This document shows positions 15,114-23,877 of a stretch of DNA of 64,000 nt, piece by piece. Below the pieces are notes generated by a model. That model was not told the DNA's origin. It saw only the letters and a program-made list of their open reading frames with translations, and ran no database searches. Position 1 is the first letter of the stretch. Every line of letters begins with the position of its first letter. The stretch lies in NCBI GenBank assembly GCA_900113385.1, contig FOPE01000009.1, forward strand, positions 1-64,000, read 5' to 3'. The position numbers and the translations under genes are program-made. The stretch is from Lachnospiraceae bacterium C7. GTDB taxonomy: Bacteria; Bacillota; Clostridia; Lachnospirales; Lachnospiraceae.

Positions 15114-17705
15114 ATGGATAAGTATGATGTAACAGGTATGACCTGTGCAGCGTGCAGTGCTCATGTTGAAAAAGCAGTTAGATCTGTAGAAGGTGTAGAT
15201 GATGTTCAAGTTAATTTGCTGACAAATTCTATGATTGTTCAAGGAACTGCATCTCCAAATGACATTAGTATAGCTGTAGCAAAAGCCGGTTACAAAGCTA
15301 CAGTAAAAGGTGAAAACCCACAGGAATCAACACAAATAAACGACGAACCACTTAAAGACACAGAAACGCCAAAGATAGCAAAACGTCTAATTTATTCAAT
15401 AATTACCTTACTTCCACTTATGTACATTTCAATGGGACATATGATGTGGGGCTGGCCAGTGCCAAGTATTTTACAAGGCAATTACGTAGCACTAGCAATG
15501 ACACAGATGCTTTTAGCAATTGTGGTTATGATTATAAATAAAAAGTTTTTTGTGGCTGGATTTGGAAGCTTAGTACACCTTGCACCAAATATGGATACTT
15601 TAGTTGCCATGGGTTCAGGGGTATCTTTTGCTTGGAGTGTATATATTCTTTATATGCTAACAGCAGCAGTTCAAAATAATGATATGACACAGATTCATAC
15701 GTTGATGCATGAATTATATTTTGAGTCAGCTGCCATGATTTTGACACTTATTACAGTGGGAAAAATGTTAGAATCCTATTCAAAAGGACGTACAACAGAT
15801 GCGCTAAAAAGCCTTATGAAGTTGGCACCACAGCAAGCCACAATTATTAGAGATGATGTAGAAGTAACAGTTGATATACAGGAAGTTAAAGCTGGAGATA
15901 TATTTGTAGTACGACCAGGAGAAAGTGTTCCAGTTGATGGAATAATTTTAGAAGGAAATAGTGCAATAGATGAATCGGCTCTTACAGGAGAAAGTATTCC
16001 AGTTGATAAAAAAGCAAAAGACCAAGTGTCAGCAGCTACAATTAATCAAACTGGATTTATAAAGTGCCAAGCCACTAGAGTAGGAAAAGACACTTCTCTT
16101 TCTCAAATAATACAAATGGTGTCAGATGCAGCAGCTACAAAAGCTCCAATTGCTAAAATCGCAGATAAAGTTTCAGGAGTATTTGTTCCAATAGTAATTT
16201 CCATAGCTGTTATTGTTACAATAATCTGGTTATTGTGCGGTGGAAGCTTTGGCTATTCCATAGCAAGAGGAATTGCAGTTTTAGTAATTAGTTGCCCATG
16301 TGCACTTGGACTTGCCACACCAGTAGCCATTATGGTAGGAAATGGTATGGGAGCCAAAAATGGCATATTATATAAAAATGCAATAGCCCTTGAAAATACA
16401 GGAAATGCAGATGTAGTTGTTATGGATAAAACTGGAACACTTACTACGGGAAAACCAGTAGTAACAGATATTATTGCTATTAATTCTACAGAAGAAGAAT
16501 TAATAGAAGCAGCAATAGCCCTTGAGAAAAAAAGTGAACATCCACTAGCAAAAGCAGTTTTAGCTTATGGCAAAAATAATAAAATAGAACCAAAAGAAGT
16601 GACTGATTTTATGGCATATCCAGGAAATGGATTAACAGCAGATTTGGAAGGAAAGTTAATAGTTGGAGGCAATAAAAAGTTTATTTCAAACGTTTTAACT
16701 ATTCCAAATGTAGTAGAAAAAAAATCAGATGAATTAGCAGAGCAAGGAGTAACACCAGTATTTTTTGCAAAGGACAACAAGATACTTGGAATTATAGGAA
16801 TTGCAGATGTTTTAAAAGAAGATGCAAAAGAAGCAATAAATGAACTTCACGCTATGGGCAAAAAAGTAGTTATGCTTACAGGAGACAATGAAAAAACTGC
16901 AAAAGCAATAGCTAAAAAAGCAGGAGTTGATGAAGTAATAGCAGATGTTTTGCCTCAGGATAAAGAAGCTAATATAAGAAAAATTAAAGCTAGCCTTAAT
17001 AAAAAAGGAAAAGCCAATAAAGTTATAATGGTAGGAGATGGAATTAACGATGCACCAGCGCTTACATCGGCAGATGTAGGTATTGCAATAGGAACAGGCA
17101 CAGATGTGGCTATAGATGCAGCAGATGTTGTTCTTATGAAAAAAGAGTTAATGGATGTACCAAATTCAATTTTCCTTAGTAAAAAAGTTATTAAAAACAT
17201 TCATGAAAACCTATTTTGGGCTTTCATTTATAATGTTATAGGAATTCCACTTGCAGCAGGTGCCTATGTTCACCTATTTGGTTGGACATTAAGCCCTATG
17301 TTTGGAGCAGCAGCCATGAGTTTATCAAGTTTTTGTGTAGTAACTAATGCTCTTAGACTTAATTTCGTTAAACTCAAAAAGAATGCTACAATCTCAAACA
17401 ATGATGAAGTAATTGTTAAAGTAAGAAAAGATTCTATAAATTACGATTCAAAAATTGAGAAGAAAAATATTTCAGATATAGAAAAGGAGAACTTAAAGAT
17501 GAAACAAACACTTATTATTGAAGGAATGATGTGTATGCACTGCCAAAAACATGTGTCAGATGCTCTTAATGGAATGGAAGGAGTAACTGCAACAGTAGAT
17601 CATGAAGCAGGAAAAGCAGAGGTAGAAACATCTCGTGAAGTGTCAAAGGATGAATACAAAAAAGTTATTGAAGATGCAGGATACACATTAGTAGATGTAA
17701 AATAA
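15114..17705 (+). CDS. copA: Cu+-exporting P1B-type ATPase with C-terminal chaperone domain
   Basis: Membrane pump of 863 residues that expels Cu(I) using ATP. N-terminal metal-binding domain with GMTCAAC (about 8-14), membrane segments, phosphatase-domain TGES, the CPC ion site in ISCPCALGLATP, phosphorylation site DKTGTLTTGKP, HP dipeptide in SEHPLAKA, TGDN and GDGINDAPAL. After the last membrane pair a linker of about 50 residues leads to a second HMA domain with GMMCMHC at the C-terminus (about 796-863), resembling the free chaperone CopZ. That domain begins with its own ribosome site and ATG (listed separately). Cotranscribed with csoR. Confidence 0.95.
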   Translation: MDKYDVTGMTCAACSAHVEKAVRSVEGVDDVQVNLLTNSMIVQGTASPNDISIAVAKAGYKATVKGENPQESTQINDEPLKDTETPKIAKRLIYSIITLLPLMYISMGHMMWGWPVPSILQGNYVALAMTQMLLAIVVMIINKKFFVAGFGSLVHLAPNMDTLVAMGSGVSFAWSVYILYMLTAAVQNNDMTQIHTLMHELYFESAAMILTLITVGKMLESYSKGRTTDALKSLMKLAPQQATIIRDDVEVTVDIQEVKAGDIFVVRPGESVPVDGIILEGNSAIDESALTGESIPVDKKAKDQVSAATINQTGFIKCQATRVGKDTSLSQIIQMVSDAAATKAPIAKIADKVSGVFVPIVISIAVIVTIIWLLCGGSFGYSIARGIAVLVISCPCALGLATPVAIMVGNGMGAKNGILYKNAIALENTGNADVVVMDKTGTLTTGKPVVTDIIAINSTEEELIEAAIALEKKSEHPLAKAVLAYGKNNKIEPKEVTDFMAYPGNGLTADLEGKLIVGGNKKFISNVLTIPNVVEKKSDELAEQGVTPVFFAKDNKILGIIGIADVLKEDAKEAINELHAMGKKVVMLTGDNEKTAKAIAKKAGVDEVIADVLPQDKEANIRKIKASLNKKGKANKVIMVGDGINDAPALTSADVGIAIGTGTDVAIDAADVVLMKKELMDVPNSIFLSKKVIKNIHENLFWAFIYNVIGIPLAAGAYVHLFGWTLSPMFGAAAMSLSSFCVVTNALRLNFVKLKKNATISNNDEVIVKVRKDSINYDSKIEKKNISDIEKENLKMKQTLIIEGMMCMHCQKHVSDALNGMEGVTATVDHEAGKAEVETSREVSKDEYKKVIEDAGYTLVDVK
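17499..17705 (+). CDS. copZ: Possible internally initiated CopZ-like chaperone
   Basis: In frame within copA, AAGGAGA (17484-17490) stands 8 bases before an ATG at 17499. Starting there gives a 68-residue protein that is exactly one HMA domain (MKQTLIIEGMMCMHC at its N-terminus), the size and form of CopZ copper chaperones. The precise match of domain border, start codon and strong ribosome site suggests that free chaperone is made alongside the pump. Ordinary codon use in the linker could produce such a site by chance. Confidence 0.5.
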   Translation: MKQTLIIEGMMCMHCQKHVSDALNGMEGVTATVDHEAGKAEVETSREVSKDEYKKVIEDAGYTLVDVK

Positions 17706-17802
17706 TTTTTAATAACTAAAAATAACCTAAAACAAATTTAAAAATAAACGCAATAATAAAAATTCAGATCAATTCAAAAAATTAAATTAAAATAGCAAAG
17801 CA

Positions 17803-17834
17803 AAAAAGACGCCTAAACACATAGGCGTCTTTTT
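17803..17834 (+). terminator. csoR-copA terminator
   Basis: Perfect 13-base stem AAAAAGACGCCTA (17803-17815) with TAGGCGTCTTTTT (17822-17834), 6-base loop, ending in five T residues. Confidence 0.92.
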
Positions 17835-17911
17835 GATATAATAATGGAATCGGAATAAGTCTATATAAGACGATGATTAGAATTAAAAACAGATAAAAAA
17901 AGGAGTTAAAA

Positions 17912-19057
17912 ATGTACACCCAAAGGGAAATAGTAAGAATATCAAAAAGAGAAAATAATACAAAGAGAACTTATCTTGTAACTAATATACTTCAAGGAAA
18001 ACATGTAGCAGTTAATCCTTCAAAAGCACTAGGGATGTTTGACGAATTAGCAGAGACATTAAAGCAAAAATACAAAAATGAAAAGTTACTTTTAATAGGT
18101 TTTGCAGAAACAGCTACAGCTATAGGAGCAAGAGTTGCAATTGATTTAGGGGCAAAATATATGCAAACCACACGAGAGAAAGTGAATAATGAAAAATATA
18201 TATTTTTTACAGAATCTCACAGTCATGCTACAGAACAAAAGCTTGTGGAAAGTGACGTAGTAAAGTGGATTAAATGGGCAGATAGAATTATATTTGTGGA
18301 AGATGAAGTAACCACAGGAAATACAATTATGAAGATTGTGGATATATTAAGGGAAAAATATTCAAAAGAAATAAAATTTTCTGTAGCTTCAATTTTAAAT
18401 GGAATGGATGAAAAAGCCTTAAATAATTACAATGAAAAAAATGTAGCAATCCATTATTTAGTAAAAACTGACCATAGCACATATCCACAAAGGGTAGAAA
18501 ATTTTGTAAATGATGGCAGTTATGAAGTGGAGAAGATAGATGAAAAATCAAATGAAACTCCTACAATTTTACCAGAAATAAAGGAGGTTCAAGGATATTT
18601 GAACTCAAGAAAAGTAGTAGATGGAAAAGAATATGATAAAGCCTGTTACAACCTTGGAAAAGAAATCAGTAAGCTTGTAAAAAAAGATGCAAAAAATATA
18701 TTAGTAATGGGTACAGAAGAATTTATGTATCCAGCTATTTTTACAGGTAAGGTTATAGAAGACATGGGATTAGATGTAAAGACCCATTCTACTACGAGAA
18801 GTCCAATTGCAGTAAGTGCTTCAAAAGATTATTTGTTTCACAATAGATATGAAATAAATAGTTTTTACGATAGCAAAAGGACTACTTTCATTTACGATTT
18901 ATCTAAATACGATCAAGTAATAATTGTAACGGATGCAGGATTTAATGATAAAGAAAAACAAGGAGAATTCCTTGGAAATTTAGGACTTTTATCTTTGGTA
19001 AAGGCTCTAGAAAAAGTTGGAAATAAAGAAATAGTATGTGTAAGGTGGGTGAGATAA
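17912..19057 (+). CDS. PRTase_2-TRSP protein of the Ter biosynthetic branch
   Basis: Predicted phosphoribosyltransferase of 381 residues. The N-terminal half has the fold's glycine-rich entry (LLIGFAETATAIGARVA) and a PRPP-binding loop FVEDEVTTGNT (about 129-139). The C-terminal part contains HSTTRSPIAVS (about 291-301), the motif that names the TRSP domain. This pairing is known from predicted biosynthetic modules linked to tellurite-resistance (Ter) systems, thought to make a ribosyl-linked metabolite; the reaction is not established. The next gene starts one base after its stop, so both are likely made together. Ribosome site AAGGAG. Confidence 0.8.
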   Translation: MYTQREIVRISKRENNTKRTYLVTNILQGKHVAVNPSKALGMFDELAETLKQKYKNEKLLLIGFAETATAIGARVAIDLGAKYMQTTREKVNNEKYIFFTESHSHATEQKLVESDVVKWIKWADRIIFVEDEVTTGNTIMKIVDILREKYSKEIKFSVASILNGMDEKALNNYNEKNVAIHYLVKTDHSTYPQRVENFVNDGSYEVEKIDEKSNETPTILPEIKEVQGYLNSRKVVDGKEYDKACYNLGKEISKLVKKDAKNILVMGTEEFMYPAIFTGKVIEDMGLDVKTHSTTRSPIAVSASKDYLFHNRYEINSFYDSKRTTFIYDLSKYDQVIIVTDAGFNDKEKQGEFLGNLGLLSLVKALEKVGNKEIVCVRWVR

Positions 19058-20167
19058 ATGAGAAGTTCGTACAAAAAAGAAGATGTAATTTTACTTTTAA
19101 AAGATATAACAGGACAGGTGAAACCTCAGCCTACAGAAGAAAGAGAAAAACTTATTCAATCAGGACGTCATTATTCAGAAATGTTACCTATCGAATATGT
19201 GCCAACTCCTAAATATATGGAAGTATATGAAAACTCATTAGAGGTTTTTGCAAAAATTAATGCCAAGGCCATAGAGCAGTTAGGAGATAAAGTAATAGAA
19301 AAAAAGGGAAAAGATGTTGTATTAGTATCTTTAGCTCGAGCTGGAATTCCAATTGGAATTTTGCTTAAGCATTACATAGAAAAAAAATACAATATAAAAA
19401 CTACACATTATTCTATTTCTATAATTCGTGGCCGTGGGATAGATAAAAATGCAATGAATTATATGCTTAAAAGACATAAACCAAGTCAGCTTTTATTTGT
19501 AGATGGATGGATTGGAAAAGGTGCTATATTAAGAGAGCTTCAAAAGGATATAGCAGAATTTGAAGGGGTATCATCTGATATTGCAGTTGTGGCAGATCCA
19601 GCCGGTGTAACAGAGCTTTGTGGAACTCATGAAGATATTTTAATACCAAGTTCATGCCTTAATAGTACAGTTTCGGGACTAATAAGTCGAACTTTTTTAC
19701 GCAGTGATATTATTAAGAAAGATGATTTTCACGGAGCAGTTTATTATGGAGAATTAAAAGATAACGATTTATCCTACGAGTTTATTAATGCAATAGAAAA
19801 GGAATTTGATTTTTCAGAATGTAATAAGACTATAGGTGAAAATAGCACGAATAAGAAAAATAAAAAAGACACAGAAAATAAAAAATCAAAATTCAAAAAG
19901 TATCAATACGGTTTAGAAGAAGTTCAAGCCATAGCTAAAGAATATGGAATTGATGATATTAACTTAGTGAAACCAGGTATAGGTGAAACCACAAGAGTTT
20001 TATTACGCAGGGTACCTTGGAGAGTTTTAATAGATGAAAAACATAAAGATGATTTAGAATTAAAACATCTTATTCGTTTAGCAGATGAAAAAAATGTTCC
20101 CGTAGTTTACCATCATTTAGAGCATTATAAGGCTTGCGGAATTATAAAAAAATTAGCAGATGCATAA
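19058..20167 (+). CDS. StiP-like protein with C-terminal PELOTA domain
   Basis: Protein of 369 residues. Residues 1-265 resemble the StiP family (sometimes called a cysteine protease, but related to phosphoribosyltransferases): VLVSLARAGIPIGIL, IRGRGID, LFVDGWIGKGA and ADPAGVTELCGT are its conserved blocks. A Lys/Asn-rich linker (about 268-285) leads to a PELOTA/L7Ae-like RNA-binding fold (about 287-369) with GIGETTRVLL and a final HHLEHYKACG segment. The start codon directly follows the previous stop; its ribosome site lies within that gene. It belongs to the same predicted pathway; substrate unknown. Confidence 0.75.
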   Translation: MRSSYKKEDVILLLKDITGQVKPQPTEEREKLIQSGRHYSEMLPIEYVPTPKYMEVYENSLEVFAKINAKAIEQLGDKVIEKKGKDVVLVSLARAGIPIGILLKHYIEKKYNIKTTHYSISIIRGRGIDKNAMNYMLKRHKPSQLLFVDGWIGKGAILRELQKDIAEFEGVSSDIAVVADPAGVTELCGTHEDILIPSSCLNSTVSGLISRTFLRSDIIKKDDFHGAVYYGELKDNDLSYEFINAIEKEFDFSECNKTIGENSTNKKNKKDTENKKSKFKKYQYGLEEVQAIAKEYGIDDINLVKPGIGETTRVLLRRVPWRVLIDEKHKDDLELKHLIRLADEKNVPVVYHHLEHYKACGIIKKLADA

Positions 20168-20186
20168 AAATTAGCATATACATAAA

Positions 20187-20226
20187 AAAGCTGCCGAAAT
20201 CCTTAGGATAAAGGCAGCTTTAATAA
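20187..20226. terminator. Convergent terminator
   Basis: AAAGCTGCC (20187-20195) pairs with GGCAGCTTT (20213-20221). The flanking A-run gives a good T-run on the minus strand and a weaker one on the plus strand. It separates the StiP-like gene from the convergent CitE-like gene. Confidence 0.8.
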
Positions 20227-20251
20227 AAATATAATTTAAAATCACATAAAT

Positions 20252-21256
20252 TTAATTCTTAAGTAAAATCTTTTCTTTAGAATTTGTAGTTGAATTATCT
20301 GTTACACCATACTCTTGAGCTAGCATCATTATTTTAGCTGCCCAATTATAGTGAGTTTTATACTCGTTCATTCTCTGGTGGTCAAAATTTCCAGATACTA
20401 ACGATGCTGAATTCATATCCCAATTTAAAATTTCTTTAGCATCATCAAAGTCTAATTTTGAAACTTTAAGAGCCTCATTTACAACAGCAATTTGATTTGG
20501 ATGAATAACGGTTTTTCCAATAAAGCCAAAAAGTAAATCTTTTTTTATTTCAGCTTCCATTCCAGATTTCCAATTAGGTCCACTAAAATATTCCCAGACA
20601 GGACCAGAAACTACATAATCACCACCAAAGACTGTAACAATATCTGATAAGATATTTGCAATAGGGGCGATTTCGTAAATTGTTTCGTTGTTGTGTCGCC
20701 TAAATCCAAAGGCATGGCACAAATCGTTTCCACCAACCCTAATATTTAAAACATATGGTTCAATAGAATCAAGTTGTTCCTTTAATGAATATAAAATCTT
20801 GAAACGTTCTAATCCATTTATTATTGAAGGACTTTCAAAAATAGGCATCATATAAAATGTTTCAGGATATAATGAGTTAACATTTTTGATTTCATTAATG
20901 TATTTATTTGCACTAGCAAGTTCAAACTTTGGAATTATAAAACCACTAATTATACTTCGTGAATTTCCAAGGCGTTGACATAAATCAGAAATTTGATCAG
21001 AGTTTCTTACTCTAATAAATATTTTTGGTATAAAAAAGTTTTGGATTTTTGACGAATAGTAAATATTTTGTAATGATGATATTAATGTATTTTCTGCTTC
21101 TTTTACGTGATCATCATTAATAGTATCTTCTAAACAAAGTGCTAGCGAAAACTTATCCCCGAATTTTTCGCTTATTATATTAGAAGCAATCCCTTCATTA
21201 TTTGCTGGGCAATATAAAAGGGCCCCTACACTATAAAAAAGTTTTGAATTTTTCAT
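20252..21256 (-). CDS. CitE-like HpcH/HpaI-family aldolase/lyase
   Basis: Protein of 334 residues related to the citrate lyase beta subunit. Visible blocks include ALCLEDTIND (acidic metal site), FIRVRN, GFIIPKFE, the LNIRVGGNDLCHAFGFRR segment and GKTVIHPNQI near the C-terminus, all typical of the HpcH/HpaI barrel. It has no citrate lyase partner genes. CitE-like proteins of this sort are a recurring part of Ter-associated biosynthetic modules, where the carbon substrate is unknown. Start ATG follows AAGGAG on the minus strand. It converges on the PRTase/StiP pair and diverges from the YceG-like gene. Confidence 0.8.
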   Translation of the reverse strand: MKNSKLFYSVGALLYCPANNEGIASNIISEKFGDKFSLALCLEDTINDDHVKEAENTLISSLQNIYYSSKIQNFFIPKIFIRVRNSDQISDLCQRLGNSRSIISGFIIPKFELASANKYINEIKNVNSLYPETFYMMPIFESPSIINGLERFKILYSLKEQLDSIEPYVLNIRVGGNDLCHAFGFRRHNNETIYEIAPIANILSDIVTVFGGDYVVSGPVWEYFSGPNWKSGMEAEIKKDLLFGFIGKTVIHPNQIAVVNEALKVSKLDFDDAKEILNWDMNSASLVSGNFDHQRMNEYKTHYNWAAKIMMLAQEYGVTDNSTTNSKEKILLKN

Positions 21257-21394
21257 TGCAACTCCTTAAAATAACATTTATATAAACGTTTTATTCTCAT
21301 AAAAATACGTTTTTTTGATTTTTCTTTGAAATTCTTAAAATCCCCTGTATTGATAGTAATATAAGGGGGTTTGGCTTTAATTATCTTACGACTT

Positions 21395-21417
21395 AGATAA
21401 GTATAGCATAGTTATCT
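21395..21417. promoter_or_regulatory. Palindrome between divergent Ter genes
   Basis: Ten-base arms AGATAAGTAT and ATAGTTATCT around a 3-base centre, with one mismatch. It lies between the divergent CitE-like and YceG-like genes, about 14 bases upstream of the yceG -35 box, and could bind a shared regulator. Confidence 0.45.
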
Positions 21418-21430
21418 CATAAATACTACA

Positions 21431-21459
21431 TTGTTAAATTTATTAAAATATGGTAACAT
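21431..21459 (+). promoter_or_regulatory. Promoter of the yceG-telA-terD genes
   Basis: TTGTTA (21431-21436), 17-base spacer, TAACAT (21454-21459); start expected near 21466, about 24 bases before the ATG. Confidence 0.55.
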
Positions 21460-21489
21460 AGGCTATAAGACTACAGGAGAGGGATATAC

Positions 21490-23865
21490 ATGTTTGAACA
21501 TAAGAAAATAAATAGATTAGAAGACTTTTTCGTAGGCTTAAATATGAGACAAGAAAAAGCAGTATACATATATAGAATAGAAGAATATAATGAAGAAGTT
21601 TCAAAGTTTCTAAAAAAGTATTATGATATAGCACTAAAAACTGGTGTTGTAATTGAAAATGGAATTTCAAATCCTACAGAACATAATTTAGAATACTATA
21701 AGGAAATGCTTGGAACGGAATTTCAGATGAATATTGATTTTTTCAAGTCGCAGTTACAAAAATGGTTGCCAAGAATGAATCAGTATCAAAATGCAACTGT
21801 TGCAGATGCAATTTATGAAGAGCTTATGACTCTTAAAAAATTGGGAAAAAATGACAATATGCTAAAAAACGCATATATTAAATTTATGTGTTGGCTATAT
21901 TATAAATTTGAGCGAGTTGTTAATCGTTTGGGAGAAGGAGAATTGCCAAAAGTTCTTTACGAAGGAAATATTTCAAAGCACGAATTGCAATTTTTATCTA
22001 TATTAGGTAAAGCAGGTTGTGATATAGTGATGGTTTTCAAAGATAAAGGGCAAGCATATCGGAAAGTGGATTCTCAAGGAAGTTATTCAGAAAAGTTTCT
22101 GGTAGAAAATCCACAACAAATCTCAGATAGTTTTTCTTTTAATATGTTAAAAGGCCAAGTGGTTAATGAAACCACATCAAAAGCTCCTAGAGTGAATTTG
22201 ACTAGAGCAAATGCTCCACAGACAAATGCCCCACAGGCAAATGCTCCACAAGCAAATACTCCACAGGCAAATGCTCCACACCCAAATATTTTTGGTGGGG
22301 AGCCAGTTGTTCATAATTGCACCAATGCTTGGATACAAGGAAAAGGTTTAGAAGACATTTTAACACCGATTTCAAGCAGAGGTAATGATTTAAAATTTTA
22401 TTACAATGCCTTTATTAGAATTAACGGTGTAGAAGACAAGCTAACATATCAAAATGAGATGTTAACGTTCCAACAGGAGCTTAAGAGTAACAATCGAAAT
22501 ATTTGTGTTGTAGAAAAAACAATCGAAATACCTTCAGTAAGTGAGATATCTGCAATTAAGCGTGGAAATTATAAAGATATCAATATGATGATTTTTGAAA
22601 TAAGCAAAAACATTAATTTCCCATCGAACTTAGATTTGCAACAGTCAATGATATATGCATTTAATGAAGTTATGTATGAAGAGGCTAAAAACCCAGAAAT
22701 GAATCTAAATAAGTTGATGAATAAAGCTGTATATATATTATGTTGGCTAAAACGTTACGGCGATATTTTATTCAAAAACTGGGAACGTGCTAGATTAGGC
22801 TGTTTTATTTACTTAGGTGGATGTAAAAATGAAACAGAGAGCATATTCGTTAAATTTTTAGCTAAACTTCCAGTTGATGTACTTATTTTAGTACCAAATC
22901 GCAATGAAAGATGTGTCTTAGAAGATAAGATGCTCTATGAAATAAATTTTGAAGATAGCATGGTTTTAGAAGCATTTCCAAAACCAGGACAACCTGTCAC
23001 AATTGGAACAGCTGCATATCAGGCAGAACGTTCTCTTGACAATATTTTATATCAAGATACAGGCCTTTATAGACAAAACCAATTTAAAAAAGCTCAGACA
23101 ATTAACCTTAGAACTATGTATGAGGAAATTGCAATTTTATGGGATGAAGAACTTAAATATCGTCCAGGCTTTGGCACAGTTAACGATATGGTTAATTTAC
23201 CAACATTATGTGCAAAAGTATCAGGAGTTAAGAACAGAAACCTAGATGAATATTGGGAAAGTGTGGATAAGTTAGTTACAGATGATACCATGTTAGTTTA
23301 TGGACCATCAGTTATTACAAGTACAACACCTAATCCAATGAAAGCTCATGCAGCAGAGTTTTTGAAAAATGGTAAATTGCAGATAAACAAAATTAAATCT
23401 CATCCGCTGTTTAAGTACAGAGTGATTAGAGAAGACATGCAAGATTTCATGTTAGAAAGATTGCAACAATTAATAGACCAAAAAATAATTAAGGGCACTT
23501 TTGAAAATGGTACAGAATACACAATTGTATCAGTTGCTCTTAACTTAAATCAGGATGTTATAAGAAGGGTCCAAAGCTTTGATTTTACTAAAAAGAATCC
23601 AAAGATACTTTATATTAATGCAACAGAAAAAGCTATTTCTCTTGAAGATTCAATAGTTGTTGCATATCTTAATTCAATTGGATTTGACGTAGTATTTTTT
23701 GTACCAACTGGTTACCAAAGCGTAGAAGGATTTTTCAATAAAAATATATTTGAAGAACATCAAATCGGGGAATTTATGTATGGCGTAGATGTACCCCCAC
23801 TTGGCGGAGACGGAGGCGGAGGCTTCTTAGCTTCTCTCGCTGATAAACTTTTTAGAAGAGGATAA
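21490..23865 (+). CDS. YceG-like Ter-associated protein
   Basis: Large cytosolic protein of 791 residues that I recognise from context and overall form as the YceG family found in Bacillus-type ter operons; its biochemical role is unknown. Two similar halves seem present: each has a WLYYKFER / WLKRYGD-type helical block, then a strand-rich part (ILYINATEKAIS, VVAYLNSIGFDVVFFVPTGY near the end). Between them (about 240-264) lies a five-fold ANAPQ repeat that is probably a flexible linker. The C-terminal tail is Gly-rich (GGDGGGGFLA). It is followed by telA after 12 bases, so the two are co-translated. Confidence 0.75.
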   Translation: MFEHKKINRLEDFFVGLNMRQEKAVYIYRIEEYNEEVSKFLKKYYDIALKTGVVIENGISNPTEHNLEYYKEMLGTEFQMNIDFFKSQLQKWLPRMNQYQNATVADAIYEELMTLKKLGKNDNMLKNAYIKFMCWLYYKFERVVNRLGEGELPKVLYEGNISKHELQFLSILGKAGCDIVMVFKDKGQAYRKVDSQGSYSEKFLVENPQQISDSFSFNMLKGQVVNETTSKAPRVNLTRANAPQTNAPQANAPQANTPQANAPHPNIFGGEPVVHNCTNAWIQGKGLEDILTPISSRGNDLKFYYNAFIRINGVEDKLTYQNEMLTFQQELKSNNRNICVVEKTIEIPSVSEISAIKRGNYKDINMMIFEISKNINFPSNLDLQQSMIYAFNEVMYEEAKNPEMNLNKLMNKAVYILCWLKRYGDILFKNWERARLGCFIYLGGCKNETESIFVKFLAKLPVDVLILVPNRNERCVLEDKMLYEINFEDSMVLEAFPKPGQPVTIGTAAYQAERSLDNILYQDTGLYRQNQFKKAQTINLRTMYEEIAILWDEELKYRPGFGTVNDMVNLPTLCAKVSGVKNRNLDEYWESVDKLVTDDTMLVYGPSVITSTTPNPMKAHAAEFLKNGKLQINKIKSHPLFKYRVIREDMQDFMLERLQQLIDQKIIKGTFENGTEYTIVSVALNLNQDVIRRVQSFDFTKKNPKILYINATEKAISLEDSIVVAYLNSIGFDVVFFVPTGYQSVEGFFNKNIFEEHQIGEFMYGVDVPPLGGDGGGGFLASLADKLFRRG
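22207..22281 (+). repeat. In-frame 15-base tandem repeat
   Basis: Five copies of a 15-base unit resembling GCAAATGCTCCACAG, each encoding A/T-N-A/T-P-Q (the last ends in H). Copies 1, 3 and 5 are nearly identical in DNA, so copy number could change by slippage without breaking the frame. Confidence 0.9.
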
Positions 23866-23877
23866 AGGAGAAAATTC

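Noticed and set aside
19058-20167. Cysteine protease function for the StiP-like protein
   Set aside because: The family name suggests it, but I see no protease motif, and the blocks and gene context look like a phosphoribosyltransferase relative.
22207-22281. CRISPR-like array
   Set aside because: Units are contiguous 15-base in-frame repeats with no spacers, inside a coding gene.
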